Shown here piece by piece: positions 36,309 to 44,993 of a DNA stretch of 64,000 nt. This DNA is from Bordetella parapertussis (GTDB lineage Bacteria > Pseudomonadota > Gammaproteobacteria > Burkholderiales > Burkholderiaceae_C). Below the pieces are notes generated by a model, which was not told where the DNA came from, did no database searches, and was given only the letters and a program-made list of their open reading frames with translations. The stretch spans positions 1-64,000 of the forward strand of contig CAMBSK010000005.1 in NCBI GenBank assembly GCA_945870575.1, read 5' to 3'. The stretch's first letter is position 1, and each line of letters opens with the position of its first letter. Position numbers and translations under genes: made by a program.

Positions 36309-37463
36309 TTAAGCCTGCGGTACGGTATGCGGCAACAAAATGCTGCTGTCTATCTTATTGATGTCAGTGTGGCCGCACAAAGCCATACTGATGTCCAGTT
36401 CTTTATGGATGATTTGCAAGGCCTTGCTCACACCGGCTTCGCCCATGGCGCCCAGACCGTACAACATGGCGCGTCCAATGTAGGTGCCTTTGGCGCCCAG
36501 GGCTCTGGCTTTAAGCACATCCTGGCCACTGCGTACGCCGCCGTCCATGTGCACTTCAATGTCTTTGCCTACCGCTTGAACAATACCGGGCAAAGCGTTG
36601 ATGCTGGACTCGGCGCCGTCAAGCTGACGACCGCCGTGGTTGGAAACAATGAGTGCATCGGCGCCGCTTTGCACCGCCAGGCGCGCATCTTCCGGGTCTT
36701 GTATGCCTTTCAAAATCAGCTTACCGCCCCAGCGTTTTTTCACCCACTCGACGTCGTTCCAATTCAATGTCGGGTCGAACTGGCCGTTGGTCCACTCGCC
36801 CAGAGAACTCATGTCATCAATGCCTTTGACATGGCCAAAGATATTGCCGAAATTACGACGCGGTGTGCCAAGCATGTTCAAGCACCAGCGCGGTTTGGTG
36901 GCCAGGTCCAGCAGGTTGAGCAAGGTGGGTTTGGGTGGGGCCGATAAACCGTTTTTGATATCCCGGTGACGCTGCCCCAAGATTTGCAAATCCAATGTCA
37001 GCACAAGCGCCGAGCATTGCGCCGCCTTGGCGCGGTCTATCAGCCGTTCGATGAAAGAGCGGTCACGCATCACATACAACTGAAACCAGAAACCCGGGCC
37101 AACATGTTGCGCCACCTCTTCAATAGAGCAAATGCTCATAGTGGACAAGGTAAAAGGAATGCCGAATTTTTTGGCTGCACGCGCCGCCAGAATTTCGCCG
37201 TCAGCGTGTTGCATGCCGGTCATACCGGTGGGTGCAATAGCGACAGGCATGCTGACGTTTTGGCCGATCATGGTGGTGGCGGTGCTGCGGCCATCCATAT
37301 TGATGGCTACGCGCTGGCGGAATTTGATTTTTTGGAAATCGTCTTCATTAGCCTGGTAAGTGCTTTGGGTGTAGCTACCTGAATCTGCATATTCAAAAAA
37401 CATTTTCGGCACGCGTTTTTTTGCCAGCTGTTTCAAATCGTCAATATGGGTGATCACTGTCAT
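36309..37463 (-). CDS. lldD: FMN-dependent alpha-hydroxy-acid dehydrogenase (L-lactate dehydrogenase type)
   Basis: 384 residues of the glycolate oxidase/LldD TIM-barrel family. PVAIAPTGMTGMQHADGE, FWFQLYVMRDR, the active-site His/Arg in SNHGGRQLDGA (about residue 273) and MDGGVRSGQDVLKA at the FMN phosphate site are all present. It would oxidise L-lactate or a related 2-hydroxy acid and pass electrons to the respiratory chain. The symbol is by family; mandelate or glycolate activity cannot be ruled out. Single gene with its own terminator. Confidence 0.87.
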   Translation of the reverse strand: MTVITHIDDLKQLAKKRVPKMFFEYADSGSYTQSTYQANEDDFQKIKFRQRVAINMDGRSTATTMIGQNVSMPVAIAPTGMTGMQHADGEILAARAAKKFGIPFTLSTMSICSIEEVAQHVGPGFWFQLYVMRDRSFIERLIDRAKAAQCSALVLTLDLQILGQRHRDIKNGLSAPPKPTLLNLLDLATKPRWCLNMLGTPRRNFGNIFGHVKGIDDMSSLGEWTNGQFDPTLNWNDVEWVKKRWGGKLILKGIQDPEDARLAVQSGADALIVSNHGGRQLDGAESSINALPGIVQAVGKDIEVHMDGGVRSGQDVLKARALGAKGTYIGRAMLYGLGAMGEAGVSKALQIIHKELDISMALCGHTDINKIDSSILLPHTVPQA

Positions 37464-37587
37464 CGTTGTCTCCTTGTCTAACGCGGGATGTTAGCGCCTC
37501 AGGCAGATGACTCGCAGGCGACAGTCAAGCGCTTGCAGGGACAAGGAAATGCGGGCACGTGCAAGCACAGTGCTTAATCCCCCACTG

Positions 37588-39276
37588 TCAAGCCCAGATC
37601 ACGCTGGTTTTTTGTTTGCCATACCAGTTTTCAACATCGTGCTGAACGCTGAATTCAATACGGCTGCGCTTGATTTTCATGGTGGGCGTTAAACAACCGT
37701 TTTCTATGGACCAGGCTTCTTTGGCCACCACCAGCATCTTGAGTTGTTCGTAGTCGGCAATTTGTTTGTTGACCTGGTCAAGCAGTCCGGTCAATTCGGC
37801 TTCAACTTCAGCGCGCACATTGTCAAGATGCATACGGGGGCGCAGTTGCTCGGACAGTACCACCAGCGCATAGGCTTTTTCAAAACCACTGCCCGACACC
37901 ATGGACAACTCAATCATGGGGTGTGCGTTCAAGCGGTTTTCAATCGGCGCCGGTGCCACGTATTTGCCCTTGCTGGTTTTGAATTGTTCTTTCAAGCGAC
38001 CAGTGATTTTCAATTGGCCGTCAGGCAGTTGTGCGCCCAGGTCGCCGGTTTTGAAAAAACCGTCCGGTGTAAAGCTCTGGGCGTCCAGATCGGGGCGTTT
38101 GTAATAACCGATCAACTGCCCCGGCGATTTGATCAACACCTCACCTTCAGGGCTGATGCGCACTTGCACGCCGGGGTAGGGCGGGCCAACGGTGCCTGGC
38201 TCATTTTTTTCCTTGGTTTGGCAATGTGAATACGCAAAGTCTTCGGTCATGGCGTAGCCCTCAACCAGGTTCAAGCCGAGTCGTCGGTACCAGCGTATCA
38301 ATTCAGGCGGCAACGGGGCCGAGCCGCTGCCGGCCATCTCCACCTGATCCAGCCCCAGACCGGCCAGCACTTTCTTTTTCACCACGCCGCCGATCACAGG
38401 AATACTGAGCAAGAGATTCAGTTTGCCGGCCGGCATTTTGGCAAACACGCCTTGCTGGAATTTCAGCCATAAGCGCGGTACAGAAATAAAAACGGTAGGA
38501 CGGGCGCGTTGCAAATCCTGCACAAACGAGTCCAGCGATTCGGCAAAAAATATGTGCAGGCGCCCGTGCATAAAGGCTGTGCATTCGACAAAGGCCCGTT
38601 CAAACACGTGCGCCAATGGCAGGTAGGAGATCATGCGATGCTTTTTCTCGGCGCCCAGATTGACCACAAAGTTTTGCACAATGCCTTCGACCGCTGCGCT
38701 GATGCGTTCAAACGAATGCATGGCGCCCTTGGGTTGTCCGGTTGAGCCCGAGGTGTAAATGATCATGGCGATATCCGTCGGTTCGCGAGCTAACTCCCCG
38801 TCCAAGGGCTCAGTGCGCGCCGTGATGTCGTTCCATTTGTCGTAGCTGGTGGGCGGCGCGAGCGGAAGTGCGATGCGCGGCAGCGAGTCCGGCACGCCCG
38901 GCGCTTGTTTCTGCCATTCATCCAGTTTGCCGACAAACAGCAGGCTGGCTTCGGAATGCTCAAGCACGAACTTCACCGTATCGGCGTGTTCGGTCGGAAA
39001 AATCGCTACCGTGGTGTAACCGGCCATCCAGATGGCGAGTTCTGCCATGAAAAAATGGGCGCAGTTTTTTGACAAGATGGCGATGCGGGCCGCTCTTGGC
39101 AAGCCCATGGACTTCAAATGAGCAGCCATGCGCCGTGCCTGGTCCATGGTTTGCGCCCAGGTATAGTCCGTCACCTGACCGCCACCGACAGGCTGGGTCA
39201 GGAAAATCTCATTGGCATAAGCCAGTTCGTTGGCATAAATACGGTCAAGTATCAATTTCACATGGGTATGAGTCAT
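37588..39276 (-). CDS. AMP-dependent long-chain acyl-CoA synthetase
   Basis: 562 residues. The adenylate-forming P-loop YTSGSTGQPKGAM is near residue 176. SYLPLAHVFERA, EGYAMTEDFAYSH, DGFFKTGDLG and LKEQFKTSKGKYVAPAPIENRL mark the remaining ANL-family motifs, including the hinge and the region before the C-terminal Lys. The layout is that of long-chain fatty acyl-CoA ligases, which activate fatty acids for beta-oxidation or lipid synthesis. 123 bases separate it from the lldD-like start; no clear terminator is seen there. Confidence 0.9.
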   Translation of the reverse strand: MTHTHVKLILDRIYANELAYANEIFLTQPVGGGQVTDYTWAQTMDQARRMAAHLKSMGLPRAARIAILSKNCAHFFMAELAIWMAGYTTVAIFPTEHADTVKFVLEHSEASLLFVGKLDEWQKQAPGVPDSLPRIALPLAPPTSYDKWNDITARTEPLDGELAREPTDIAMIIYTSGSTGQPKGAMHSFERISAAVEGIVQNFVVNLGAEKKHRMISYLPLAHVFERAFVECTAFMHGRLHIFFAESLDSFVQDLQRARPTVFISVPRLWLKFQQGVFAKMPAGKLNLLLSIPVIGGVVKKKVLAGLGLDQVEMAGSGSAPLPPELIRWYRRLGLNLVEGYAMTEDFAYSHCQTKEKNEPGTVGPPYPGVQVRISPEGEVLIKSPGQLIGYYKRPDLDAQSFTPDGFFKTGDLGAQLPDGQLKITGRLKEQFKTSKGKYVAPAPIENRLNAHPMIELSMVSGSGFEKAYALVVLSEQLRPRMHLDNVRAEVEAELTGLLDQVNKQIADYEQLKMLVVAKEAWSIENGCLTPTMKIKRSRIEFSVQHDVENWYGKQKTSVIWA

Positions 39277-39428
39277 GTTTTGTCTCCTTGTTTGTCATCA
39301 TCGCGGACGCAGCCGGTGTTTTCTTTAAATCATACGCACAAACCTTGGATTCACCCTGAAAATCCGCTGGATTGGCGATGAGCTCTCAGGTATTGCAAAA
39401 TAAGAACATATTTAAAAAGGGCAGGAAA

Positions 39429-39743
39429 ATGAAAAAAATCAATTTAGCGTTATTTTGTGGACTCATGCTCTCGGCTTTGCAGGCGACTGCCTCGCCCTAC
39501 CCCTTGGGCAGCATGACTTGTGAAGACATAGGTATTTTTGCTTCTCAGGCCATGCAGTGGCGCGAAGACGGCATGACCATTCCTCAGGCCAAGGCCAAAT
39601 TGGAAGAGCTCAAACCAGAGGATTCGGTTGAAAAAGAAAACATGACCAATGTCATGCGCCTGGTCTTCGGTGGCTACGGTGACAGTTGGACGGTGGAGAG
39701 CGCCAACAACATCATGCGTACCGATTGCGAGACCGGCAGGTGA
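39429..39743 (+). CDS. Small secreted protein of unknown function
   Basis: 104 residues from ATG 39429, preceded by AGGAAA. An upstream in-frame ATG at 39372 is less likely because a signal peptide begins at 39429 (MKKINLALFCGLMLSALQATA, cleaved before SPYPLG). The mature 83 residues are acidic with two Cys, in MTCEDIG near the start and in TDCETGR at the end, which may form a disulfide. No family was recognised. It is monocistronic, between the acyl-CoA synthetase and ndh genes. The 185 bases after it show no terminator, only a TTGCATGCAA palindrome at 39756-39765. Confidence 0.7.
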   Translation: MKKINLALFCGLMLSALQATASPYPLGSMTCEDIGIFASQAMQWREDGMTIPQAKAKLEELKPEDSVEKENMTNVMRLVFGGYGDSWTVESANNIMRTDCETGR

Positions 39744-39928
39744 AAAGCCTGCAACTTGCATGCAATACGCATTGACATACTTTTGCTAGTCACTTCTCAA
39801 TAGTTATTTTCAATTTCATACTCACATTCTTTTTGAAATCTAAATACACCCCCATACGCTGGTAATCACTTATATAAGTCAGATTTCATCGGCCTACAGG
39901 CTAAGGATCCAAGCAGGTATTTATTGAT

Positions 39929-41278
39929 TTAGCTTTCGCCAACGTGCGTGACCGGTTTGTCTAGCGTGCCGGCCACCACGCGCGCATTGCGGCTGAAGCT
40001 TAAATAAGCAGAACCCCAGTCCATCAGCACCACCAGGCGGTTGCGAAAGCCAATCAAAAAATAAATATGCGCGAGCAGCCAAAACCACCAGGCCGGTCGT
40101 CCGGAGAAGCGCACCGGGCCGAAAGGCGTACTGAGGTCCACCACGGCGGAGTTATGGCCGATGGTGGCCAGGTTGCCGTAGTCGGCATAGCGGAACGCAT
40201 ACGCCGCTTTTCCTTTCATGCGCTCCAAGATGTTGCGCGCCACCCATCTGCCCATTTGTTTGGCACCGGGTGAGACGCCGGGCACAGGTGTCGGTGCTTT
40301 GCCCGGGTTGTGGCTCATGGCGGCGGCCAGATCGCCAATCACATTCACATGCGGATAACCGGGCAAACTCAAGTCCGGGCCGACGACAACGCGACCGGCA
40401 CGGTCGATCTGACATCCCGTGCGATCAGCCAGTTTTTGGCCCAACGGGGAAGCAGCCACACCGGCCGCCCAGACCACGCATTCGCTGGCGATGCGGTAGT
40501 CCACGGTGCCCATCACGCCCGCAGGTGCCGGGCCGCGCACTTGCAAACCGCTGGCGTCTATGCCGGTGACGATGGCGTTCAAACGCACTTCCACGCCCAG
40601 TTTTTGCAATTGCTCCAAGGCTTTTTGACTTAGCGATTCGGGCATGGCCTGCAACACACGCGGCCCGCCTTCAATCAACAAAATGCGGGCATCGTGCGGG
40701 TTGATACGGCGGAATTCGCCGACCAGGGTCTGGCGGGCGATTTCTGCAAACGCACCGGCCATCTCCACACCGGTCGGTCCCGCGCCGATCACGCACAGCG
40801 TCAACCAGTTCTGGCGTTTTTCCGGATCGGCTTCTTTCTCTGCCGATTCAAAAGCAAACAGCACTTTGCGGCGAATCTCAAACGCGTCTTCCAGTGTTTT
40901 CAAGCCGGGCGCGAAGGCAGACCATTCGTCGTGACCGAAATAACTGTGCGTAGCACCGGCGGCCAAAATCAAGTGATCAAACAGCAGCGTGGTGCCGTCA
41001 GACAAATGCACTTTCTTTTCTTTGGCATCGACGTCTGAGACTTCGGCCATCAAGGTGGTCAGATTGGCCTGATGCCGGAACAAGCTGCGGGTCGGCGCGG
41101 CAATCGCGGGCGCGGCCAAGCCAGCAGTGGCGACTTGGTAGAGCAGGGGCTGAAACAAATGGTGGTTAGTTTTGTCGATCAGTGTGATGTCGACCGGAGC
41201 TTTGGCCAGCGACTTGGCGGCCTCTAAACCGCCGAAACCGCCGCCGATGATGACCACATGGGGTCGGGAAGAATTCAT
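39929..41278 (-). CDS. ndh: Type II NADH dehydrogenase (NDH-2)
   Basis: 449 residues. FAD motif [18 protein letters not shown] at the N-terminus, NADH motif [18 protein letters not shown] near residue 163, the quinone-site-like [16 protein letters not shown], and the C-terminal FAD contact [10 protein letters not shown] hydrophobic segment [20 protein letters not shown] near the end would attach it to the inner membrane. It moves electrons from NADH to quinone without pumping protons. Its start overlaps the argH stop by 4 bases (ATGA), so it is translationally coupled to argH. Confidence 0.92.
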   Translation of the reverse strand: MNSSRPHVVIIGGGFGGLEAAKSLAKAPVDITLIDKTNHHLFQPLLYQVATAGLAAPAIAAPTRSLFRHQANLTTLMAEVSDVDAKEKKVHLSDGTTLLFDHLILAAGATHSYFGHDEWSAFAPGLKTLEDAFEIRRKVLFAFESAEKEADPEKRQNWLTLCVIGAGPTGVEMAGAFAEIARQTLVGEFRRINPHDARILLIEGGPRVLQAMPESLSQKALEQLQKLGVEVRLNAIVTGIDASGLQVRGPAPAGVMGTVDYRIASECVVWAAGVAASPLGQKLADRTGCQIDRAGRVVVGPDLSLPGYPHVNVIGDLAAAMSHNPGKAPTPVPGVSPGAKQMGRWVARNILERMKGKAAYAFRYADYGNLATIGHNSAVVDLSTPFGPVRFSGRPAWWFWLLAHIYFLIGFRNRLVVLMDWGSAYLSFSRNARVVAGTLDKPVTHVGES

Positions 41279-42735
41279 AAACCTGCCAGTCGTGATTGAT
41301 GTCTTTTTATTTGCTTTTTGACTTGCGCTGGTGCCGTGCCGCCTAAGGTATTGCGTGCATTCAGCGAGCCTTGCAGGCTCAGCACTTCAAACACATCTTG
41401 CTCAATCGCCGGGTGAAAGGCTTGCAATTGCGCCAGAGTCAGCGCCGACAAATCCACCCCCAAACCTTGCGCGGTTTTCACCGCGTGCGCCACGGTTTCG
41501 TGCGCGTCACGGAACGGCAAACCTTTTTTTACCAGGTAATCAGCCAAATCGGTGGCGGTGGCGTAGCCCTTGCTGGCGGCTTCTTGCATGCGGTGTTTAT
41601 TCACCGTCAAGCCGCCTTCTTTGGCACCGGTGGCTGTATTGGTTTGCCCGCCAATCATTTCAGCAAAGATGCGCAGCGTGTCTTTCAAAGTGTCTACCGT
41701 GTCGAAGAGCGGCTCTTTGTCTTCCTGGTTGTCTTTGTTGTAGGCCAGCGGTTGCGCTTTCATCAAAGTGATCAGGCCCATCAAATGACCGACCACACGC
41801 CCGGTTTTGCCGCGTGCAAGTTCAGGCACATCCGGGTTTTTTTTCTGCGGCATGATGGAAGAGCCGGTGGTGAAGCGGTCAGCGATTTGGATGAAGCCGA
41901 AGTTCTGGCTCATCCAAATGATGAGCTCTTCGCTTAAGCGGCTGATGTGCAACATGCACAGCGTGGCGGCCGAGGTGAACTCGATGGCGAAATCCCGGTC
42001 GCTGACCGCGTCCAAACTGTTTTGACACACTTGCGCCGTGCCGTGTGCATCGACCATGCCCAGCGTGCGGGCCACGCGTTCGCGGTCCAAGGCATACGTG
42101 GTGCCGGACAGCGCCGCCGAGCCCAGCGGCAAGCGGTTGGTGCGCGCGCGCACTTCCAGCAAACGTTCTTGGTCGCGCACAAACATTTCCACATAAGCCA
42201 GCAAATGGTGGCCGAAGCTGACCGGTTGCGCGACTTGCAAATGCGTAAAGCCGGGCATGATGGTGTCGGTGTGCTGCGCGGCGACTTCCACCAACGCGAG
42301 TTGCAAACCGCGCAGCAATTCGCTGATGGCGTCGATCTCGTCGCGCAACCACAGGCGCACATCCGTAGCGACCTGGTCGTTGCGGCTGCGCCCGGTGTGC
42401 AGGCGCTTGCCCGCATCGCCCACCAGTTGCGTCAGCCGCGCTTCGATGTTTAAGTGAACGTCTTCCAGTTCCAGCTTCCACTCGAATTGGCCGGTTTCAA
42501 TGTCTTGTGTGATTTGCGCCATGCCGCGCTGTATGTCTGCCAGGTCTTGCGCGCTGATGATGGCTTGTGCCGCCAGCATGTCGGCGTGCGCCAGACTGCC
42601 TTGTATGTCGGCGCGCCACAAACGCTGATCGAAAAACACGCTGGCGGTGTAGCGCTGCACCAACTCGCTCATGGGCTCGGAGAACAGGGCGGACCAAGCC
42701 TGGGATTTGCGGTCTAGCGAATTGGAGGAAGTCAT
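41275..42735 (-). CDS. argH: Argininosuccinate lyase
   Basis: Last step of arginine synthesis: argininosuccinate to arginine and fumarate. 486 residues of the fumarase/aspartase superfamily; the signature loop [16 protein letters not shown] is near residue 290, with [12 protein letters not shown] and the catalytic-histidine segment [12 protein letters not shown] upstream. Length is slightly above the usual 460. ndh follows directly. It marks the left border of the accessory segment reaching to ppc. Confidence 0.96.
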   Translation of the reverse strand: MTSSNSLDRKSQAWSALFSEPMSELVQRYTASVFFDQRLWRADIQGSLAHADMLAAQAIISAQDLADIQRGMAQITQDIETGQFEWKLELEDVHLNIEARLTQLVGDAGKRLHTGRSRNDQVATDVRLWLRDEIDAISELLRGLQLALVEVAAQHTDTIMPGFTHLQVAQPVSFGHHLLAYVEMFVRDQERLLEVRARTNRLPLGSAALSGTTYALDRERVARTLGMVDAHGTAQVCQNSLDAVSDRDFAIEFTSAATLCMLHISRLSEELIIWMSQNFGFIQIADRFTTGSSIMPQKKNPDVPELARGKTGRVVGHLMGLITLMKAQPLAYNKDNQEDKEPLFDTVDTLKDTLRIFAEMIGGQTNTATGAKEGGLTVNKHRMQEAASKGYATATDLADYLVKKGLPFRDAHETVAHAVKTAQGLGVDLSALTLAQLQAFHPAIEQDVFEVLSLQGSLNARNTLGGTAPAQVKKQIKRHQSRLAGL

Positions 42736-42744
42736 GCAGGCATT

Positions 42745-43158
42745 TTAGGTGTGAGCCGATAGAGCTTGGGCCGGTGTCAGGACTTGAAAGCCTGGTGGCA
42801 AGTTTGCCCCGAGCAGGTCTTTGTCACCGCTCACCAAAAAACTCAAGCCTGCTTTGAGCGCAGTGGCGATGAACACATCGTCGGAAGGGTCGCGACTGTA
42901 GGGTGGGACGACATTGGGTTCTACCCATCTGGCGATGGATTGAAAGTCATGCAATAAAGCCTCGCGCATTTCCAATGAAAGGTAGACATCGAACTTGGGT
43001 CGGTAAATGCGGCTGCGCAATTCTTCAAAGGTGGCGCTTGAAAAAACCAAATTGCCATTTTTCAAAATATGTTGTGCCAAGGCGTGGGGAGCGCCTTGGC
43101 TGGAGAGCACTGCGCTGATCAAGACGTTGGTATCCAGCACCCAGTCAGTCAGTGGCAT
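42745..43158 (-). CDS. PIN-domain toxin (TIGR00305-type), module 1
   Basis: 137 residues from ATG 43158; a TTG five codons upstream is also possible. PIN-fold acidic residues are visible: Asp in WVLDTNVLISA, Glu in SATFEELRSRI, Asp in RDPSDDVFIATA and Asp in LVSGDKDLL. The family acts as an RNase. Its start overlaps the end of the antitoxin gene by 14 bases, the usual coupled antitoxin-toxin order. It lies 9 bases from the argH start. Confidence 0.87.
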   Translation of the reverse strand: MPLTDWVLDTNVLISAVLSSQGAPHALAQHILKNGNLVFSSATFEELRSRIYRPKFDVYLSLEMREALLHDFQSIARWVEPNVVPPYSRDPSDDVFIATALKAGLSFLVSGDKDLLGANLPPGFQVLTPAQALSAHT

Positions 43159-43396
43159 GCAGTAATGCGTCAAGCTTGTCAGGGGTGAGGCCAGCGGCCT
43201 CAGCCAATGCGGCTGATTGTTTCAAGCGGTGTTGCAAGCGGTCGGCATAAAAGAGGCGCATGGCTTCATAGTCTTTGGCGGACACCATGACACCGACCAC
43301 CCGGTCGTGTTTCAACACTTGCACTGGCTCGCGTTGAGCGGTGTCCAAGAAATGGCCGAAATGGGTTTTGGCTTGGTTGGCGGTGAAGGTTTGCAT
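43145..43396 (-). CDS. Phd/YefM-type antitoxin, module 1
   Basis: 83 residues: MQTFTANQAKTHFGHFLDTAQREPVQVLKHDRVVGVMVSA is the Phd/YefM DNA-binding fold, followed by a charged helical C-terminus that would cover the toxin. It precedes and overlaps the PIN toxin gene. A perfect inverted repeat sits 16-31 bases before its start and probably is its autoregulatory site. Confidence 0.88.
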   Translation of the reverse strand: MQTFTANQAKTHFGHFLDTAQREPVQVLKHDRVVGVMVSAKDYEAMRLFYADRLQHRLKQSAALAEAAGLTPDKLDALLHATD

Positions 43397-43411
43397 GGGT
43401 TCAGTTTAGCG

Positions 43412-43438
43412 CGAATCGTGCGATTCGTACAAATTATG
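43412..43438 (-). promoter_or_regulatory. Promoter and inverted-repeat operator of TA module 1
   Basis: CGAATCG (43412-43418) and CGATTCG (43421-43427) form a perfect 7-bp inverted repeat with a 2-base centre. On the minus strand a -10-like CATAAT lies at 43438-43433, so the repeat would cover the transcription start. No good -35 is seen. The position fits repression by the Phd-type antitoxin (inference). Confidence 0.5.
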
Positions 43439-43525
43439 CGAAATTCAAAAAATCTCGCACCCTGTCGCCTCTCACTGCGCCAGACGGATGTGCTGCCTAA
43501 ATACGCTTGCCGTGTGCAGCAGCAA

Positions 43526-43933
43526 TCACGCTTCTAGCTCTCTTTGCAAGTCAATCCATGCCGAATCAAAACTCAGCTTTTTAGCCATGGGTGAGCTTGC
43601 ATCCACAGTCCGCCAAAACGGAGCAAGGTCTTTCGTGCTACCGGACGCACTGTATTGTTCCCACGCATGCTCCGCCACTATTCTGAGGAAAAGGGATGTA
43701 GAAACTGGGCATGTGGCATCGCAGTTGTTCTTCTCTGCCAGCCTTCGCCTGAAAGCTTGGATGGACATTGTCGTGCCAGCCGGAATGTTTTTCAGTTCTT
43801 GCGCAACCTCGATGGGGCATGAAATATGGAGCTTTGATCCTTTGGGGATGCCTGCGAAATCCTTTTCAAGGATGACATGGTGGGGCGGTTTGGCATTCAT
43901 TTTCTCGCCCCATGTTTTCTTTGCTCTTGGCAC
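43526..43933 (-). CDS. Small MGMT-family-like protein
   Basis: 135 residues. MPRAKKTWGEKM, HISCPIEVAQELKNIPAGTTMSIQAFRRRLA, CDATCPVSTSLFLRIVAEHA and LAPFWRTVD match the short family annotated as MGMT (alkylguanine-methyltransferase-like) in other bacteria, where CPITTGIF and PYWRTLK occur at the same places. The classic PCHR alkyl-acceptor motif is absent, so it is not an ordinary Ogt/Ada. It is a stand-alone gene in the TA-rich segment. Function is unknown, and the match is from remembered family sequence. Confidence 0.6.
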   Translation of the reverse strand: MPRAKKTWGEKMNAKPPHHVILEKDFAGIPKGSKLHISCPIEVAQELKNIPAGTTMSIQAFRRRLAEKNNCDATCPVSTSLFLRIVAEHAWEQYSASGSTKDLAPFWRTVDASSPMAKKLSFDSAWIDLQRELEA

Positions 43934-43980
43934 TTTTTACTCCGGTGATGTAGTCGACGTTAGTTTGCCGACAAAAGTAT

Positions 43981-44217
43981 TCAGTGCAAATAATCCCCGA
44001 GAAAATCCTGAATTTCTTGAAGACTTGAATTGCATAAACCCATCAATTTCTCCCCATTCAGATACTGCGCCAACACATCAATGTCCGCATCCCTCACGCC
44101 CAGGTTTTGAAACACTGTTTTCCAATGCGCCACTTGCTTGGCGATGTCGGCCACGGTCTGGCGTGCCGTGGCTTTTGACACTCCGAATGCACTGGCCTCT
44201 GACAGCGTATTGGTCAA
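43981..44217 (-). pseudogene. HipA C-terminal remnant
   Basis: 78 residues from a TTG whose bases overlap the stop of the PIN gene. LSEASAFGVSKATARQTVADIAKQVAHWKTVFQNLGV resembles the last helices of HipA-type kinase toxins (about 400-440 residues). The kinase body is missing: upstream in the same frame there are stops within 30-60 bases and the sequence is that of the PIN gene. It is probably the scar of a lost HipAB module. A small unrelated protein cannot be excluded. Confidence 0.5.
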
Positions 44218-44609
44218 GTATGAGCAAGTGCCATCGCCCTATCTGGAAATGCTTTCAATAAGGCTTTATCTGCCGTGAACAAAGGAATTCTCAAGTGCCG
44301 TGCCAGGGCCACATATTCACAGTCATAAGCGGAGCAACCGCTGTCCTTGGCCAGTTGCAGCACTTGCAAGTTGGAGACCTCATATTCATTGGTTGACAGC
44401 AGATCTTCGGCGCTCTTAAACATGTCATTGGCTTGTTCCAAAGTCAACAAGTTTTTGCGCATGTAGGTAGCCAGAATATGTCGAAATTCGCTTCGCCAAA
44501 GCCGTGGCGCAGCCCATTGCGCATCTTGCAGCAACAGTTTTTCCACAGCCGTTGTGAATGGCCCGGGCAAGTAAAGATAGGCCAGCACGTTGACATCGAC
44601 AACGATCAT
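44214..44609 (-). CDS. PIN-domain toxin (VapC-like), module 2
   Basis: 131 residues from ATG 44609. MIVVDVNVLAYLYLPG carries the first PIN Asp; RLWRSEFRHILATYM the Glu; CSAYDCEYVALARHL and LFTADKALLKAF the later acids. The ATG overlaps the stop of the ribbon-helix-helix antitoxin (ATGA). A longer frame at 44747 overlaps the antitoxin and is rejected. Confidence 0.88.
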   Translation of the reverse strand: MIVVDVNVLAYLYLPGPFTTAVEKLLLQDAQWAAPRLWRSEFRHILATYMRKNLLTLEQANDMFKSAEDLLSTNEYEVSNLQVLQLAKDSGCSAYDCEYVALARHLRIPLFTADKALLKAFPDRAMALAHT

Positions 44610-44851
44610 GAGTGCCCGGACTTTTTGAATTGGTCTATGTCTTCGGGCTTGAACTGCCCGGGTGTCAAGCTGTCTCGAATCGACTTTGCTTTGTTGAGAT
44701 GTGCCAATGCATTGGTTTTGCGAGGCAACAAGACGGTTTCCAAGCAAGCAATAGCTTCGCTGTTGATACTTCGCCGGTTCGCCTCGGCGGAAGATTTCAA
44801 CTGATCGTAAACATTCTCAGGAATGCCCTTCAAAGTGATGGTGGTGGACAT
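44606..44851 (-). CDS. Ribbon-helix-helix antitoxin (FitA/VapB-like), module 2
   Basis: 81 residues from ATG 44851 with AGGAG 6 bases upstream. MSTTITLKGIPENVYDQLKSSAEANRRSINSEAIACLE is a complete Arc-type ribbon-helix-helix; the acidic tail (PEDIDQFKKSGHS) would block the toxin. It is coupled to the PIN gene by ATGA. A pair of direct repeats lies just upstream. Confidence 0.88.
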   Translation of the reverse strand: MSTTITLKGIPENVYDQLKSSAEANRRSINSEAIACLETVLLPRKTNALAHLNKAKSIRDSLTPGQFKPEDIDQFKKSGHS

Positions 44852-44868
44852 GTTCGCTCCTGTCTGAG

Positions 44869-44887
44869 TGGTTCCATTTTGGTTCCA
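44869..44887 (-). promoter_or_regulatory. Direct-repeat operator candidate of TA module 2
   Basis: TGGTTCCA occurs at 44869-44876 and again at 44880-44887, an 11-base period equal to one helical turn, 18-36 bases before the antitoxin start. Ribbon-helix-helix antitoxins often bind such spaced repeats to repress their own operon. This role is inferred. Confidence 0.45.
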
Positions 44888-44993
44888 AAGTGACTCTAAG
44901 TCAAGTGAGCCTACAAGCCAAAACATGGAACTCTGGTGCTAAATTCCGTCTCAACCCCGCACTTGGGGAAACACTTTTGAGGAGACTTGCATC

